A stretch of DNA of 8,077 nucleotides from Caldithrix sp. (GTDB lineage: Bacteria > Zhuqueibacterota > Zhuqueibacteria > Oceanimicrobiales > Oceanimicrobiaceae). Where the stretch lies: assembly GCA_004357015.1 (NCBI GenBank), contig SMXE01000237.1, forward strand, positions 1 through 8,077, written 5' to 3'. The position numbers and the translations under genes were made by a program. The notes under the pieces are model-generated. The model was not told the origin of the DNA, made no database searches, and worked only from the letters and a program-made list of their open reading frames with translations. This document shows, one piece after another, positions 1-6,322 of this stretch (positions are counted from its first letter, which is position 1; the number at the start of each line of letters is the position of its first letter).

Positions 1-1
1 C

Positions 2-442
2 GGGATTATTATGGAACGAATCTCACGCGGGGACGCATGCGAGGGCTTTCTGTTGGACGGCTTTCCAAGAACTTTGCCACAGGCACGGGCGCTCGATAAC
101 GCGTTGCAAGAGGCAAGTTGTGTGATCGATCATGCACTCAGAATAAAGGTCCCCGACGAAGAAATCATACAGCGAATCAGTGGGCGCAGAATCGATCCTG
201 TAACCAACGAGATCTACCACACCCTGTTTAGTCCGCCACCTCCGGAAATTGCTGAGCGCGTCATCCAGCGAACTGACGACAATGAGGACACCCTTAAGAA
301 ACGCCTGGCCAAATTCCATCAGGATACCGGCCCGATTTTGAAATTCTATGCTGAGAAGGGGTTGCTTAAGGTCGTTTCCGGGGTTGGCGCTACGAAAGAA
401 GTGCAGCAGAGGATTTTTGAAGCCATTCAAATTTCAGTGTAA
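2..442 (+). CDS. adk: Adenylate kinase, C-terminal part (5' end outside window)
   Basis: This is the cytosolic enzyme that interconverts ATP + AMP and 2 ADP. The frame is open to the left edge, so the visible ATG at position 11 is internal: the codons before it read G-I-I, continuing as IIMERIS, which matches the helix before the AMP-binding segment. The N-terminal P-loop and most of the NMP-binding domain lie outside the window. Visible parts are the family signature FLLDGFPRTLPQA, counted from the ATG at residues 13-25, then the LID region GRRIDPVTNEIYH (about 58-70), QRTDDNEDTLKKRL, and a C-terminal helix. The LID has no Cys4 zinc site and is short, going directly from SPPPPEIAERVIQR to TDD. 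That resembles the plant and organelle long-type LID more than the E. coli sequence, which carries VTGEPL. There is no sign of decay. It ends 106 bp before a converging gene. Confidence 0.96.
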   Translation, partial: GIIMERISRGDACEGFLLDGFPRTLPQARALDNALQEASCVIDHALRIKVPDEEIIQRISGRRIDPVTNEIYHTLFSPPPPEIAERVIQRTDDNEDTLKKRLAKFHQDTGPILKFYAEKGLLKVVSGVGATKEVQQRIFEAIQISV

Positions 443-470
443 CCTGATTTTCGACGCAAGGCATTCCGAC

Positions 471-507
471 CAAATTTAAAAAGGCAGCGCTCCTCCGATA
501 CGCTGCC
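471..507 (-). terminator. Intrinsic terminator of the FN3-like gene
   Basis: Read on the - strand, a perfect 7-bp stem GGCAGCG/CGCTGCC (507-501 and 489-483) with an 11-nt loop is followed at once by TTTTTAAATTT (482-472). It sits 42 nt after the stop codon of the 549-968 gene, the right place for a Rho-independent terminator. On the + strand the same hairpin is not followed by a T run. It could still stop readthrough from adk, but it is not a canonical terminator in that direction. Confidence 0.85.
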
Positions 508-548
508 CATGATGCTAACACCCCCACTGAAAACGAAAATCGGTCTGA

Positions 549-968
549 TTATCTGAACATAGCCTTGATACTTCCCCATGTTTGCCGGGCGCTTGAAACT
601 GTCGGACTCACAGAGATAATCTTGGAATGACTTGAGGACCCGTCCATATCGATTATCTTAAGCCGGTAATAGAAGGTGCGTTCAGTAGACTTGAAAACCG
701 TTGTGTCTTCGTATTCGTACTGCTTCTTATCTTTTTGCTCCTGTTTAGCTGGCAGAAACTTCAGCATTTTGAAATTGCTACTCTTTTCGTCAAAACTTCT
801 CTCAATTTCAAAGCCTTTGAGATTGACCTCATTCTGACTCGTCCATTTGATCGTTACTTTGTTGAAGCCTGTCTGCCCGTGAAAATCGAGAACGATCGTG
901 CCGGCTATAAGCAGCGGGATAGCCGTACATAAAACGATGATGGAACTTGTGACAAATGTCAGACGCAT
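549..968 (-). CDS. Small secreted protein with one fibronectin-III-like domain
   Basis: 139 aa. Residues 1-23 form a signal peptide (MRLTFVTSS, then a hydrophobic run IIVLCTAIPLLIAG), so the protein is exported. Residues 33-122 look like a single FN3/Ig-like beta sandwich: VTIKWTSQNEVNLKGFEIERS, then YEYEDTTVF, then TFYYRLKIIDMDGSSSHSK and IISVSP. This is the pattern of FN3-like domains placed before C-terminal sorting signals in FCB-group secreted proteins. Here, though, no sorting domain follows, only a 17-residue tail ending TWGSIKAMFR. An in-frame TAA lies 24 nt upstream of the ATG at 966-968, which fixes the start region; no clear ribosome binding site is seen. The exact role is unknown; a binding or adhesion module is plausible. 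It has its own terminator downstream and no neighbour on the same strand, so it is probably transcribed alone from the spacer at 969-1163. Confidence 0.8.
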   Translation of the reverse strand: MRLTFVTSSIIVLCTAIPLLIAGTIVLDFHGQTGFNKVTIKWTSQNEVNLKGFEIERSFDEKSSNFKMLKFLPAKQEQKDKKQYEYEDTTVFKSTERTFYYRLKIIDMDGSSSHSKIISVSPTVSSARQTWGSIKAMFR

Positions 969-1163
969 GATAGAGTTGCCGGAATAAAACTGTTGTCTTT
1001 AAGCCCTGTCGTCAAATAATAAGTTAAAGTTAAGCAATATTGTGAAAAAAGCAAGTATTTTGTTGTCTTGAACACTTTAAGGATGAAGAACTTTTCCCGA
1101 TAATATTGTCGGACAGCGGGCCGTAATGGAATTTGCACCGAATCGAGTTTTATAAGAGGTTGA
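969..1163. other. Divergent intergenic spacer
   Basis: This AT-rich 195-bp spacer separates two divergently transcribed genes and must hold both promoters. I see a 9-bp direct repeat TGTTGTCTT at 991-999 and 1061-1069 (70 bp apart), a short tandem AAGTTAAAGTTAAG near 1021-1034, and a -10-like GATAAT at 1099-1104 on the + strand. No convincing -35/-10 pair with 16-18 bp spacing was found on either strand, so no promoter is assigned. Confidence 0.4.
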
Positions 1164-1355
1164 ATGGCCAAAGTGGATGCTAAAGAGTTGGACAAAATGA
1201 ACATGACCAAGCTGTCGGGCGCGAGCCTGAGGCAAAAAATTGCAGATATGCTCACCAGCTCTTCCCAATGCAAGGCAATTTTTGAATGTGTGAATCAGGA
1301 CACGGGGGAATACCGGATCGTCCTGCAAGGGATCATCGAAAACAGCACAAATTAG
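1164..1355 (+). CDS. Small protein of unknown function, 63 aa
   Basis: I do not recognise this protein. It begins MAKVDAKELDKMN and ends GIIENSTN; it has no signal peptide, no transmembrane segment and two isolated Cys (about residues 36 and 42), so it is probably cytosolic. An AAGAGG at 1154-1159 lies 4 nt before the ATG, slightly close but usable. Codon choice is varied and resembles the neighbours, and no other frame here is better supported. In-frame ATGs at codons 12 and 14 are alternative starts. The gene converges on the DUF2851 gene with only 6 bp between the two stop codons. The real risk is that it is a chance frame; its length, ribosome site and fit between two genes argue that it is real. 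Confidence 0.55.
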   Translation: MAKVDAKELDKMNMTKLSGASLRQKIADMLTSSSQCKAIFECVNQDTGEYRIVLQGIIENSTN

Positions 1356-1361
1356 ACAAGC

Positions 1362-2759
1362 TCACGCCAACCCGAGACACTCGGAACACTTCAATGGCCG
1401 GCAGTACACTTTGTGCAGTTGAATCAGCCCTTGTTGCTGCAAGGCACATTTCAGACGCGGCGCTTCATTAAACAATTGGCGTACCATCGTCTTGGTAATC
1501 GAATTGTCTGACAGCTTTGAATACCTTCTGTACAACTCCAGAATGGTGTTCCGCAACCGTCCTTCCTGCGCCTCCTCGCTGTAAAGGCACAGCGCCGGAA
1601 TGAAAATGTTCACGACCATGTCCCGGGCGCGGTCTTTCCCGATAAGGATCGACTCGCTTCTTGCACCCGGCTTGTCGATCAAAGTCTCAAACCGGTAACG
1701 CTTCTGCCAGAACGCACCCGCATCTTGTACCAAAGCCGATTCTAACTCACGACCAAGCCGTCGAATATCACGCCGGTTGGCTTGAACGGTATTTAGTAAA
1801 CCTTGCAGAAAACCGATTTTGTAAAACCTCGACAGCAATTGCACCATACCGGCGATTCTTCTGGTCGGAAAGTTCTGCGGTCGCAATCGGAAAAACTGCC
1901 AATCATATGCCCGCATCGGCTTGAGCTCGAGGCGTCGGGACATTTTCCCCCAGAGTTCCAGCAATTGTGCAACGTAATCTCGTGAAGTTGTGTCGAGTTC
2001 CTCGAGTTGGCCTCGCGTCGTCGGCAGCAAGCCAGATACACCAAAAAGCAGCGCAGCACATCTCGCAGCGGCCATACTCTCGCTCACCCACTGCATCTCA
2101 GCACATATGATTTCAAACGGCACCAGATCGGCGAGTTTCCGGAACGGCTGCTGATTTTTTGAATAACCGAGCGATTCCATTATCTTCTTGTAAATAAGTT
2201 GATCCCATGAACAACTCAGCAAATCCTCCCGGAATTGCTCAGATTTGTGATGCAGCCGTTCTTCACCTGCCTTGTTTATGGTCGCCAATATCTTCGTGCC
2301 GGGTTCACGACTCAACGGGCAATCTTCAACGATTCCTTCAAAGTTTCGCTCTTTTTCAGACGACAATTCTGCATGCTGCCGCCAGGACCCCTTTACACCT
2401 TCGTCTATCTCTATCAGCACCTGCTCAACTTTGACGCCGTCCTCTCTCTCGATGAAATCATTTTCACAATGCTCAGACACCAAATGCAGGATGACCTTAT
2501 TGTAGGCCGCGTCATGGTGGTGTTGGTGACTGTACCAGCCCGTTGAGTTGAGATGGACTTCGATATCACCACGCAGCATAATGCCACCAATTTTGAGGAT
2601 CGCTTCCTTGAAATCCGGCCCGGAATCGAAGTTTGCGGAGCCGGCATAAAGCACCTCCACGCTCTTGCCTGTGAGCGTTTCCAGCTTTCGGTTCACAAGG
2701 GACTTGCTCTTCCAGAGCTTCTGTAAGATAATTTCCTGATCGTGGAGCTTTAGTTCCAT
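1362..2759 (-). CDS. DUF2851 family protein
   Basis: 465 aa, full length for this uncharacterised family. The N-terminal conserved core is at about 46-94: SGPDFKEAILKIGG, RGDIEVH (63-69), W75, the histidine cluster SHQHHHDAAY (77-86) and KVILHLV (88-94). A helical middle region of unknown role follows (about 180-430). The C-terminus carries the family-typical QQQGLIQLHK followed by a cysteine cluster C438-X14-C453-X4-C458-X2-C461, suggestive of a bound metal or Fe-S cluster. The core order (helix with acidic residue, PD, GDIEVH, helix, beta strand) could be a divergent PD-(D/E)XK-like nuclease fold; that is inference, not established. No signal peptide is seen, so it is likely cytosolic. It starts 73 nt after the CapA-like gene on the same strand, with only a weak AAAAGTGA before the ATG. 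There is no room for a separate terminator before the converging gene. Confidence 0.92.
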   Translation of the reverse strand: MELKLHDQEIILQKLWKSKSLVNRKLETLTGKSVEVLYAGSANFDSGPDFKEAILKIGGIMLRGDIEVHLNSTGWYSHQHHHDAAYNKVILHLVSEHCENDFIEREDGVKVEQVLIEIDEGVKGSWRQHAELSSEKERNFEGIVEDCPLSREPGTKILATINKAGEERLHHKSEQFREDLLSCSWDQLIYKKIMESLGYSKNQQPFRKLADLVPFEIICAEMQWVSESMAAARCAALLFGVSGLLPTTRGQLEELDTTSRDYVAQLLELWGKMSRRLELKPMRAYDWQFFRLRPQNFPTRRIAGMVQLLSRFYKIGFLQGLLNTVQANRRDIRRLGRELESALVQDAGAFWQKRYRFETLIDKPGARSESILIGKDRARDMVVNIFIPALCLYSEEAQEGRLRNTILELYRRYSKLSDNSITKTMVRQLFNEAPRLKCALQQQGLIQLHKVYCRPLKCSECLGLA

Positions 2760-2832
2760 TTCACTTTTGAGTCTTTTAGGGCTATGAAAACGTTGTTGGC
2801 AGAGAATCAGGAATGGCAGCCCGCCGACTTCT
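2760..2832 (-). other. Intergenic gap, CapA-like to DUF2851
   Basis: These 73 bp contain no hairpin with a T run and no recognisable promoter, so readthrough from the CapA-like gene into the DUF2851 gene is possible. Nothing else is seen. Confidence 0.4.
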
Positions 2833-4011
2833 TCAGGGCCGCCCTATTGACGAGTCTGGCAATGCAACGTTCAGATATGACATGGTTGTCGTACTGAGGA
2901 GCCAATCATCATAAAAATTCGCCCAGTCCCCAAGAATCAAGCCAGAATCTGACAGGATATTCTTCTCACCATTCAACGGCAGACTTAACTTTTGCAATTT
3001 AGAAATGATGGCAGCCGCCCGTTCGCCACTTACAGGCTGTGGTTGAAACTCAACCTCGCTGTTGTCAACATTGATCGGCACGCACTGGCCAAACAGCAAA
3101 CCATCCTGGCTTAAATGCACTTTCAGGATGATGCTGTCCCGGGCGTATTGACTGTACGAACCAAAGGCAAAGTTGCCGAGGCTGTAGGCGATCAACTTGT
3201 TCTTGTAAATTTCCAGCCCTTGCAAAACATGCGGGTGATGTCCCAGAACAAGATCCGAGCCGCTGTCGATGGCCAGGTGCGCGAAAAATATCTGGTAGTC
3301 TTTGGGCGCTTCCCGTTTTTCAGCGCTCCAGTGAAAAGAGGTCACGATAAAATCCACAGAGTCACGCCAGGCCGCCAGCATTGAGGTCAGGATTTCGGGT
3401 TCAGGGTAGGCGGTGCCACTGCTATCTTCCTTGGCGTAGAACTCAGTGGGAAACGTCATCGAATATCCAAAAAAGGCGACCGATCGACCGTCTATCGCCA
3501 CAACCGCCGGTTTATGCGCTTCAATGAAATTCATGCCGGCGCCGCTATGTTTTACACCAATATTATCCAGTGCCGCCATGGTTGAGATCAGGCCGGTTTC
3601 GCCGTAATCCATGATATGATTATTGGCGAGCGTTACAACTTTGATGCCGCCGTCCGGCAAACCGCGGGCAAATTTGGGCGGCACCTTGAAGTTGAACTTC
3701 TTCTCGAACGGCTCGCCCACCAGGGTAAACGGCGCCTCCAAATTGGCGATTGCAATATCGGTCGATCTTAAGTGCTTGCGCGTTTGGGTAAATGGGTAGA
3801 ATGCGCCCTTTATCTCCAAAATCGGACTCACCCATGAACCGAGCATGACATCGCCAACAGCGGCAATGGTAACGTGGGAGCCTACGGCAAGGATATCGGG
3901 AAACTGAAACGATCTTTGGGACTGGCCATTAAGCGGAAAAAAGAAAAGGCCTGGATTACAACAAACAAAAGCCAGAACAAATAAAATTCTTAAGCTCAAC
4001 ACCTCAAGCAA
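2833..4011 (-). CDS. CapA family protein (metallophosphatase-like, PGA_cap domain)
   Basis: 392 aa. The N-terminus is a signal peptide or signal anchor (hydrophobic LRILFVLAFV through GLFFFP, about residues 7-26), so it acts outside the cytoplasmic membrane. The CapA/PgsA-type domain of the calcineurin-like phosphoesterase superfamily shows all expected motifs: GDVMLG (53-58), ANLEAPF (89-95), LANNHIMDYG (128-137), FHWSAE (226-231), GHHPHVLQG (257-265) and YSLGNF (276-281). The family is named after poly-gamma-glutamate capsule synthesis, but most members, including probably this one, have no proven substrate, and no capB/capC genes are nearby. The start codon is TTG at 4009-4011. An in-frame TAA directly precedes it, so no earlier start is possible, and GAGG lies 8 nt upstream. 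A GTG at 4000-4002 is the alternative. CC at residues 17-18 does not form a good lipobox. Residues 340-392 are a variable tail. Confidence 0.93.
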   Translation of the reverse strand: MLEVLSLRILFVLAFVCCNPGLFFFPLNGQSQRSFQFPDILAVGSHVTIAAVGDVMLGSWVSPILEIKGAFYPFTQTRKHLRSTDIAIANLEAPFTLVGEPFEKKFNFKVPPKFARGLPDGGIKVVTLANNHIMDYGETGLISTMAALDNIGVKHSGAGMNFIEAHKPAVVAIDGRSVAFFGYSMTFPTEFYAKEDSSGTAYPEPEILTSMLAAWRDSVDFIVTSFHWSAEKREAPKDYQIFFAHLAIDSGSDLVLGHHPHVLQGLEIYKNKLIAYSLGNFAFGSYSQYARDSIILKVHLSQDGLLFGQCVPINVDNSEVEFQPQPVSGERAAAIISKLQKLSLPLNGEKNILSDSGLILGDWANFYDDWLLSTTTMSYLNVALPDSSIGRP

Positions 4012-4014
4012 TTA

Positions 4015-4023
4015 CCTCCCCTC
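4015..4023 (-). promoter_or_regulatory. Ribosome binding site deciding the TTG start of the CapA-like gene
   Basis: On the - strand this reads GAGGGGAGG, followed by TAA and then TTG. The first GAGG is 8 nt from the TTG, and the second core GGAGG is 3 nt from it and 12 nt from the alternative GTG. The first spacing favours TTG. Confidence 0.6.
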
Positions 4024-4079
4024 ACGAACAGATTTGCTGTAATTCAGGCCCGGTCTTTGGGTTCATGCAAATACGAAGC

Positions 4080-4406
4080 TTATGCTGCCTCGGTCTCCGT
4101 TTCGCTTTCCCGTGACTTAATCTTATGGAGTTCCTGTTTCTTCTTTTCTAACTGTTCTTCCAGACCCTTAATCCGGCCAACGATTTCCTTCACGTCTTTG
4201 TTGCCAGCAACCTGGGTCTTCTTTTCTTCAACGATCATGTTATAAACTTTACCGCCAAGCTCGGCAAAATTTTTCTCGACATTTCTCTTAATGCTAATAA
4301 TGTCGACCTTGATTCTGCCGATTTTGGTCAACTCCTCTGTCTTCTCAACCACCGTATCGACGCCTTCGCGAATCGTCTTCGCAATGTCATCCCATAAACT
4401 TGTCAT
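4080..4406 (-). CDS. Small coiled-coil protein of unknown function
   Basis: 108 aa, highly charged and almost entirely helical. It begins MTSLWDDIAKTIREGVDTVV, continues with EKTEELTKIGRIKVDIISIKR and NVEKNFAELGGKVYNMIVEEKK (about 42-63), then a coiled coil VGRIKGLEEQLEKKKQELHKIK (76-97) and an acidic tail ESETETEAA. A conserved-looking Gly-Gly (51-52) breaks the helices, suggesting a hairpin of two helices. No signal peptide or transmembrane segment is seen. The layout recalls small phasin-like or YtxH-like helical proteins, but I cannot assign it to a named family. AGGTG at 4411-4415 is 4 nt from the ATG and fits a ribosome binding site. The gene sits 82 nt after the peptidase gene, with a candidate terminator and promoter between, and 68 nt before the CapA-like gene. 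Confidence 0.82.
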   Translation of the reverse strand: MTSLWDDIAKTIREGVDTVVEKTEELTKIGRIKVDIISIKRNVEKNFAELGGKVYNMIVEEKKTQVAGNKDVKEIVGRIKGLEEQLEKKKQELHKIKSRESETETEAA

Positions 4407-4410
4407 GTTT

Positions 4411-4450
4411 CACCTCACATATGTTAAAGGATAAAGTTAATTGGTCTCAA
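4411..4450 (-). promoter_or_regulatory. Candidate promoter and RBS of the coiled-coil gene
   Basis: On the - strand, TTGAGA (4450-4445) and TAACAT (4426-4421) are 18 bp apart, matching the sigma-70 consensus at 5/6 and 4/6 positions. The RBS follows at 4415-4411. The implied start of transcription would fall almost on the RBS, giving a very short leader, so this is only a candidate. Confidence 0.3.
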
Positions 4451-4451
4451 A

Positions 4452-4476
4452 CAAAAAATCAAGAGCCAGTAGGCCC
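4452..4476 (-). terminator. Candidate intrinsic terminator after the M28 peptidase gene
   Basis: Read on the - strand, GGGCC (4476-4472), loop TACT, GGCTC (4467-4463) form a 5-bp stem with one G-U pair. TTGA and a run of six T (4458-4453) follow. It lies 13 nt past the peptidase stop codon. The stem is short, so it is a weak terminator at best. Confidence 0.4.
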
Positions 4477-4488
4477 GTTTCTTTTAAC

Positions 4489-6198
4489 TTATTCATCGGT
4501 ACGAAGTTTCTCTTCATCAATCTGTTTAGCTCGAATTTTCCCGAATTCATCTCCCGGCGCCCATTGCGGCGCGTCATCTGCGTTTGCCACCCACCACGCC
4601 GCCTGAAAAACCACCCGCACATGCTTTTGCATGTAGTTGTAGTTTAGCCATGGCAGATTGGCATCATCGGAGGGTTGGTGATAGAATTTGGTGAAGTCCG
4701 AAAAATTGCTCCGTTTCACGCCGAAACTCGGAAGAATTGCGGGCACACCTTTTCGCGCAAAGTTGTAGTGGTCGCTGCGGTAAAAAATGCGCTGTTCGGG
4801 CATATCGTCCGGCCAGATCTCAAGGCCGAACTCCGCGGCTGCTTTCCTCACGTAGTCCCCCAGCGTACTGCGTTCGATGCCATAAACAACCAGAGCGGTC
4901 GTGTCTCCAATTCCAATCATGTCCAGATTGAAATTCGCGACTGTTTTTTCGAGCGGAAACAGAGGATGTTCAACATAGTATTCTGAGCCTAACAATCCCT
5001 TCTCCTCAGCAGTTAAACCCAGAAACAACATGGAACGCCGCGGCCGCTCTGACAGGGACGCGAAGGCCTCCGCCAGCTCCAACAAGCCGGAGGTACCGGA
5101 TGCGTTGTCGGCGGCGCCGTTGTAAATGGAATCGCCTTTCACGGCGGCGCCAATGCCAACGTGATCATAATGCGCGGAAAAAATAACGACTTCGGATTTC
5201 AATTGCGGGTCAGACCCTGCCAGAAAACCGACGACGTTTTTTTCCGCCAGATCTCCGTCTTCAAAGTGAATCTTGATTCGCACGCGCTTATTTAGAGCAA
5301 ACGCTTGCGTGTGCCCTTCCTTTGCCTTCGTATCAATTTCCTCGTAGTCCATCGGGCTGCCAGCGAAAACCAACCTGGCCGCTTCCGGGTGTAAAACCAC
5401 CGACGGAAAGTTCTGCGGGCTTTCATCCTCTGTCACAAGTTTGACCTGTGCTTTTGTAAAATATTTCCGGAGAGCTGGCCAGCTAAAATGGTCGAGCTGC
5501 TCTTCCCGCATAATACCTATTACTGCAACAGCGCCCTCCTCCCGCGCCCGCGTGCGTTTTGTTCTGGCGCTGCTTTGACGCGTACGTTGTTTGCCTTTAA
5601 AAAACGCTTCATCGTCTGATGCGGGCTCGCCGCTGACCACCACTGCAACCTTTCCCTGAACATCGATGTCCTTGTAGTCATCGTAATCGTACTCCTCGGC
5701 CGTGATGCCAAAACCTGCAAATACGGCCACCGCCGAAATATCCTGTCCGGATTCAGAGGCAACACCCGTAACCAGAAAGTCCTTGCCGTACCGCAAAGGC
5801 ACCATTTCCCCGCCGATTTCAATCTCCAGCAGCGACATCGGCAGAATCTTTTTCAGTTTCAAAGGCACCGACTGAAAATATGTTTCTCCATCGCCGACAG
5901 GTGCAAGGCCATTCCTTTCAAAGTGCGACGCAATGTACTTTGCCGCCACCGCCGCACCATGCGATCCGGTATCGCGACCCTCGAGCAGATCGTCTGCGAG
6001 AAACTCTAGATGGGCACGAAGGTCTGTAGCGCGAATGGTAAGGAGGGCTTCCTCCCTGGCCAACTGAAGGTCTGCGGCGCCGTGCGAGGGCATACCCTTT
6101 GCTTCCGGGATGTAACGTTCAAATCGAGATTGCAACAGCACGAATGCAACCAAACAGACGAGAAGAAAAAGCAGGATTAATGGGAATCGAAAATACAT
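4489..6198 (-). CDS. M28 family metallopeptidase, membrane-anchored, with PA-like insert
   Basis: 569 aa zinc-dependent aminopeptidase-like enzyme. An N-terminal hydrophobic segment (about 6-23, FPLILLFLLVCLVAFVLLQ) is a signal anchor or uncleaved signal; C15 is not in a good lipobox. LEFLADDLLEGRDTGS (64-79) is the usual start of these secreted M28 proteins. Residues about 120-300 hold a PA-like domain inserted before the catalytic core. Core ligands are all present: H343 and D345 in SAHYDHVG, bridging D364 in GAADNASGTSG, catalytic E398 and ligand E399 in TAEEKGLLGS, D426 in NLDMIG, and H507 in FYHQPSDD. SDH (475-477) is also typical. It should therefore be an active extracytoplasmic peptidase that trims amino-terminal residues from peptides; the substrate is unknown. 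The start is fixed by a strong GGAGG 5 nt before the ATG. An unusually basic stretch (RTRQSSARTKRTRAR, about 205-219) lies within the PA-like region. Confidence 0.95.
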   Translation of the reverse strand: MYFRFPLILLFLLVCLVAFVLLQSRFERYIPEAKGMPSHGAADLQLAREEALLTIRATDLRAHLEFLADDLLEGRDTGSHGAAVAAKYIASHFERNGLAPVGDGETYFQSVPLKLKKILPMSLLEIEIGGEMVPLRYGKDFLVTGVASESGQDISAVAVFAGFGITAEEYDYDDYKDIDVQGKVAVVVSGEPASDDEAFFKGKQRTRQSSARTKRTRAREEGAVAVIGIMREEQLDHFSWPALRKYFTKAQVKLVTEDESPQNFPSVVLHPEAARLVFAGSPMDYEEIDTKAKEGHTQAFALNKRVRIKIHFEDGDLAEKNVVGFLAGSDPQLKSEVVIFSAHYDHVGIGAAVKGDSIYNGAADNASGTSGLLELAEAFASLSERPRRSMLFLGLTAEEKGLLGSEYYVEHPLFPLEKTVANFNLDMIGIGDTTALVVYGIERSTLGDYVRKAAAEFGLEIWPDDMPEQRIFYRSDHYNFARKGVPAILPSFGVKRSNFSDFTKFYHQPSDDANLPWLNYNYMQKHVRVVFQAAWWVANADDAPQWAPGDEFGKIRAKQIDEEKLRTDE

Positions 6199-6203
6199 GC
6201 AAT

Positions 6204-6208
6204 CCTCC
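6204..6208 (-). promoter_or_regulatory. Strong ribosome binding site of the M28 peptidase gene
   Basis: On the - strand this reads GGAGG, 5 nt before the ATG at 6196-6198. It is among the best Shine-Dalgarno matches in the window and fixes the start. Confidence 0.85.
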
Positions 6209-6214
6209 GGAAAT

Positions 6215-6244
6215 TGTGTACCTGAATTATTCCGAGCGTGTCAA
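6215..6244 (-). promoter_or_regulatory. Candidate promoter of the M28 peptidase gene
   Basis: On the - strand a perfect -35 hexamer TTGACA (6244-6239) is followed after 18 bp by TACACA (6220-6215), a poor -10 matching 3/6. Its position between the palindromic repeat and the RBS is right for a promoter, but the weak -10 and a predicted leader of only about 10 nt limit confidence. Confidence 0.35.
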
Positions 6245-6260
6245 TTCGTGATTAGAGTTG

Positions 6261-6313
6261 GCGGAGAGCCCAGAGTTTTCGGAAGTTTTCCCGGCGATCT
6301 CTGAGTTCTCTGC
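6261..6313. repeat. Imperfect palindromic (REP-like) intergenic element
   Basis: The arms GCGGAGAGCCCAGAG (6261-6275) and CTCTGAGTTCTCTGC (6299-6313) are inverted copies matching at 12 of 15 positions. All three differences are transitions, so on one strand or the other they become G-U pairs in RNA. The centre carries a second small inverted repeat (CGGAA/TTCCG type, 6280-6293). It starts 10 nt after the stop codon of the glycosylase gene, so it can form a 3'-end hairpin there, but no T run follows. The CTCTGnG...CTCTGCGG style recalls dispersed palindromes seen between genes in several environmental bacteria; that link is from memory and unverified. Confidence 0.6.
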
Positions 6314-6322
6314 GGTTGAATA

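Noticed and set aside
23..430. 135-codon - strand open frame opposite adk
   Set aside because: The adenylate kinase signatures on the + strand account for this region; the antisense translation shows no motif.
445..541. 8-bp inverted repeat GATTTTCG (445-452) / CGAAAATC (534-541)
   Set aside because: The arms are about 80 bp apart and enclose a better terminator hairpin; 8 bp of AT-rich match at that distance is likely chance.
1372..1384. Small perfect hairpin CCGAG-ACA-CTCGG just after the 63-aa gene, considered as its terminator
   Set aside because: The stem is only 5 bp, no T run follows on either strand, and it encodes conserved codons around the C-terminal Cys cluster of the DUF2851 protein.
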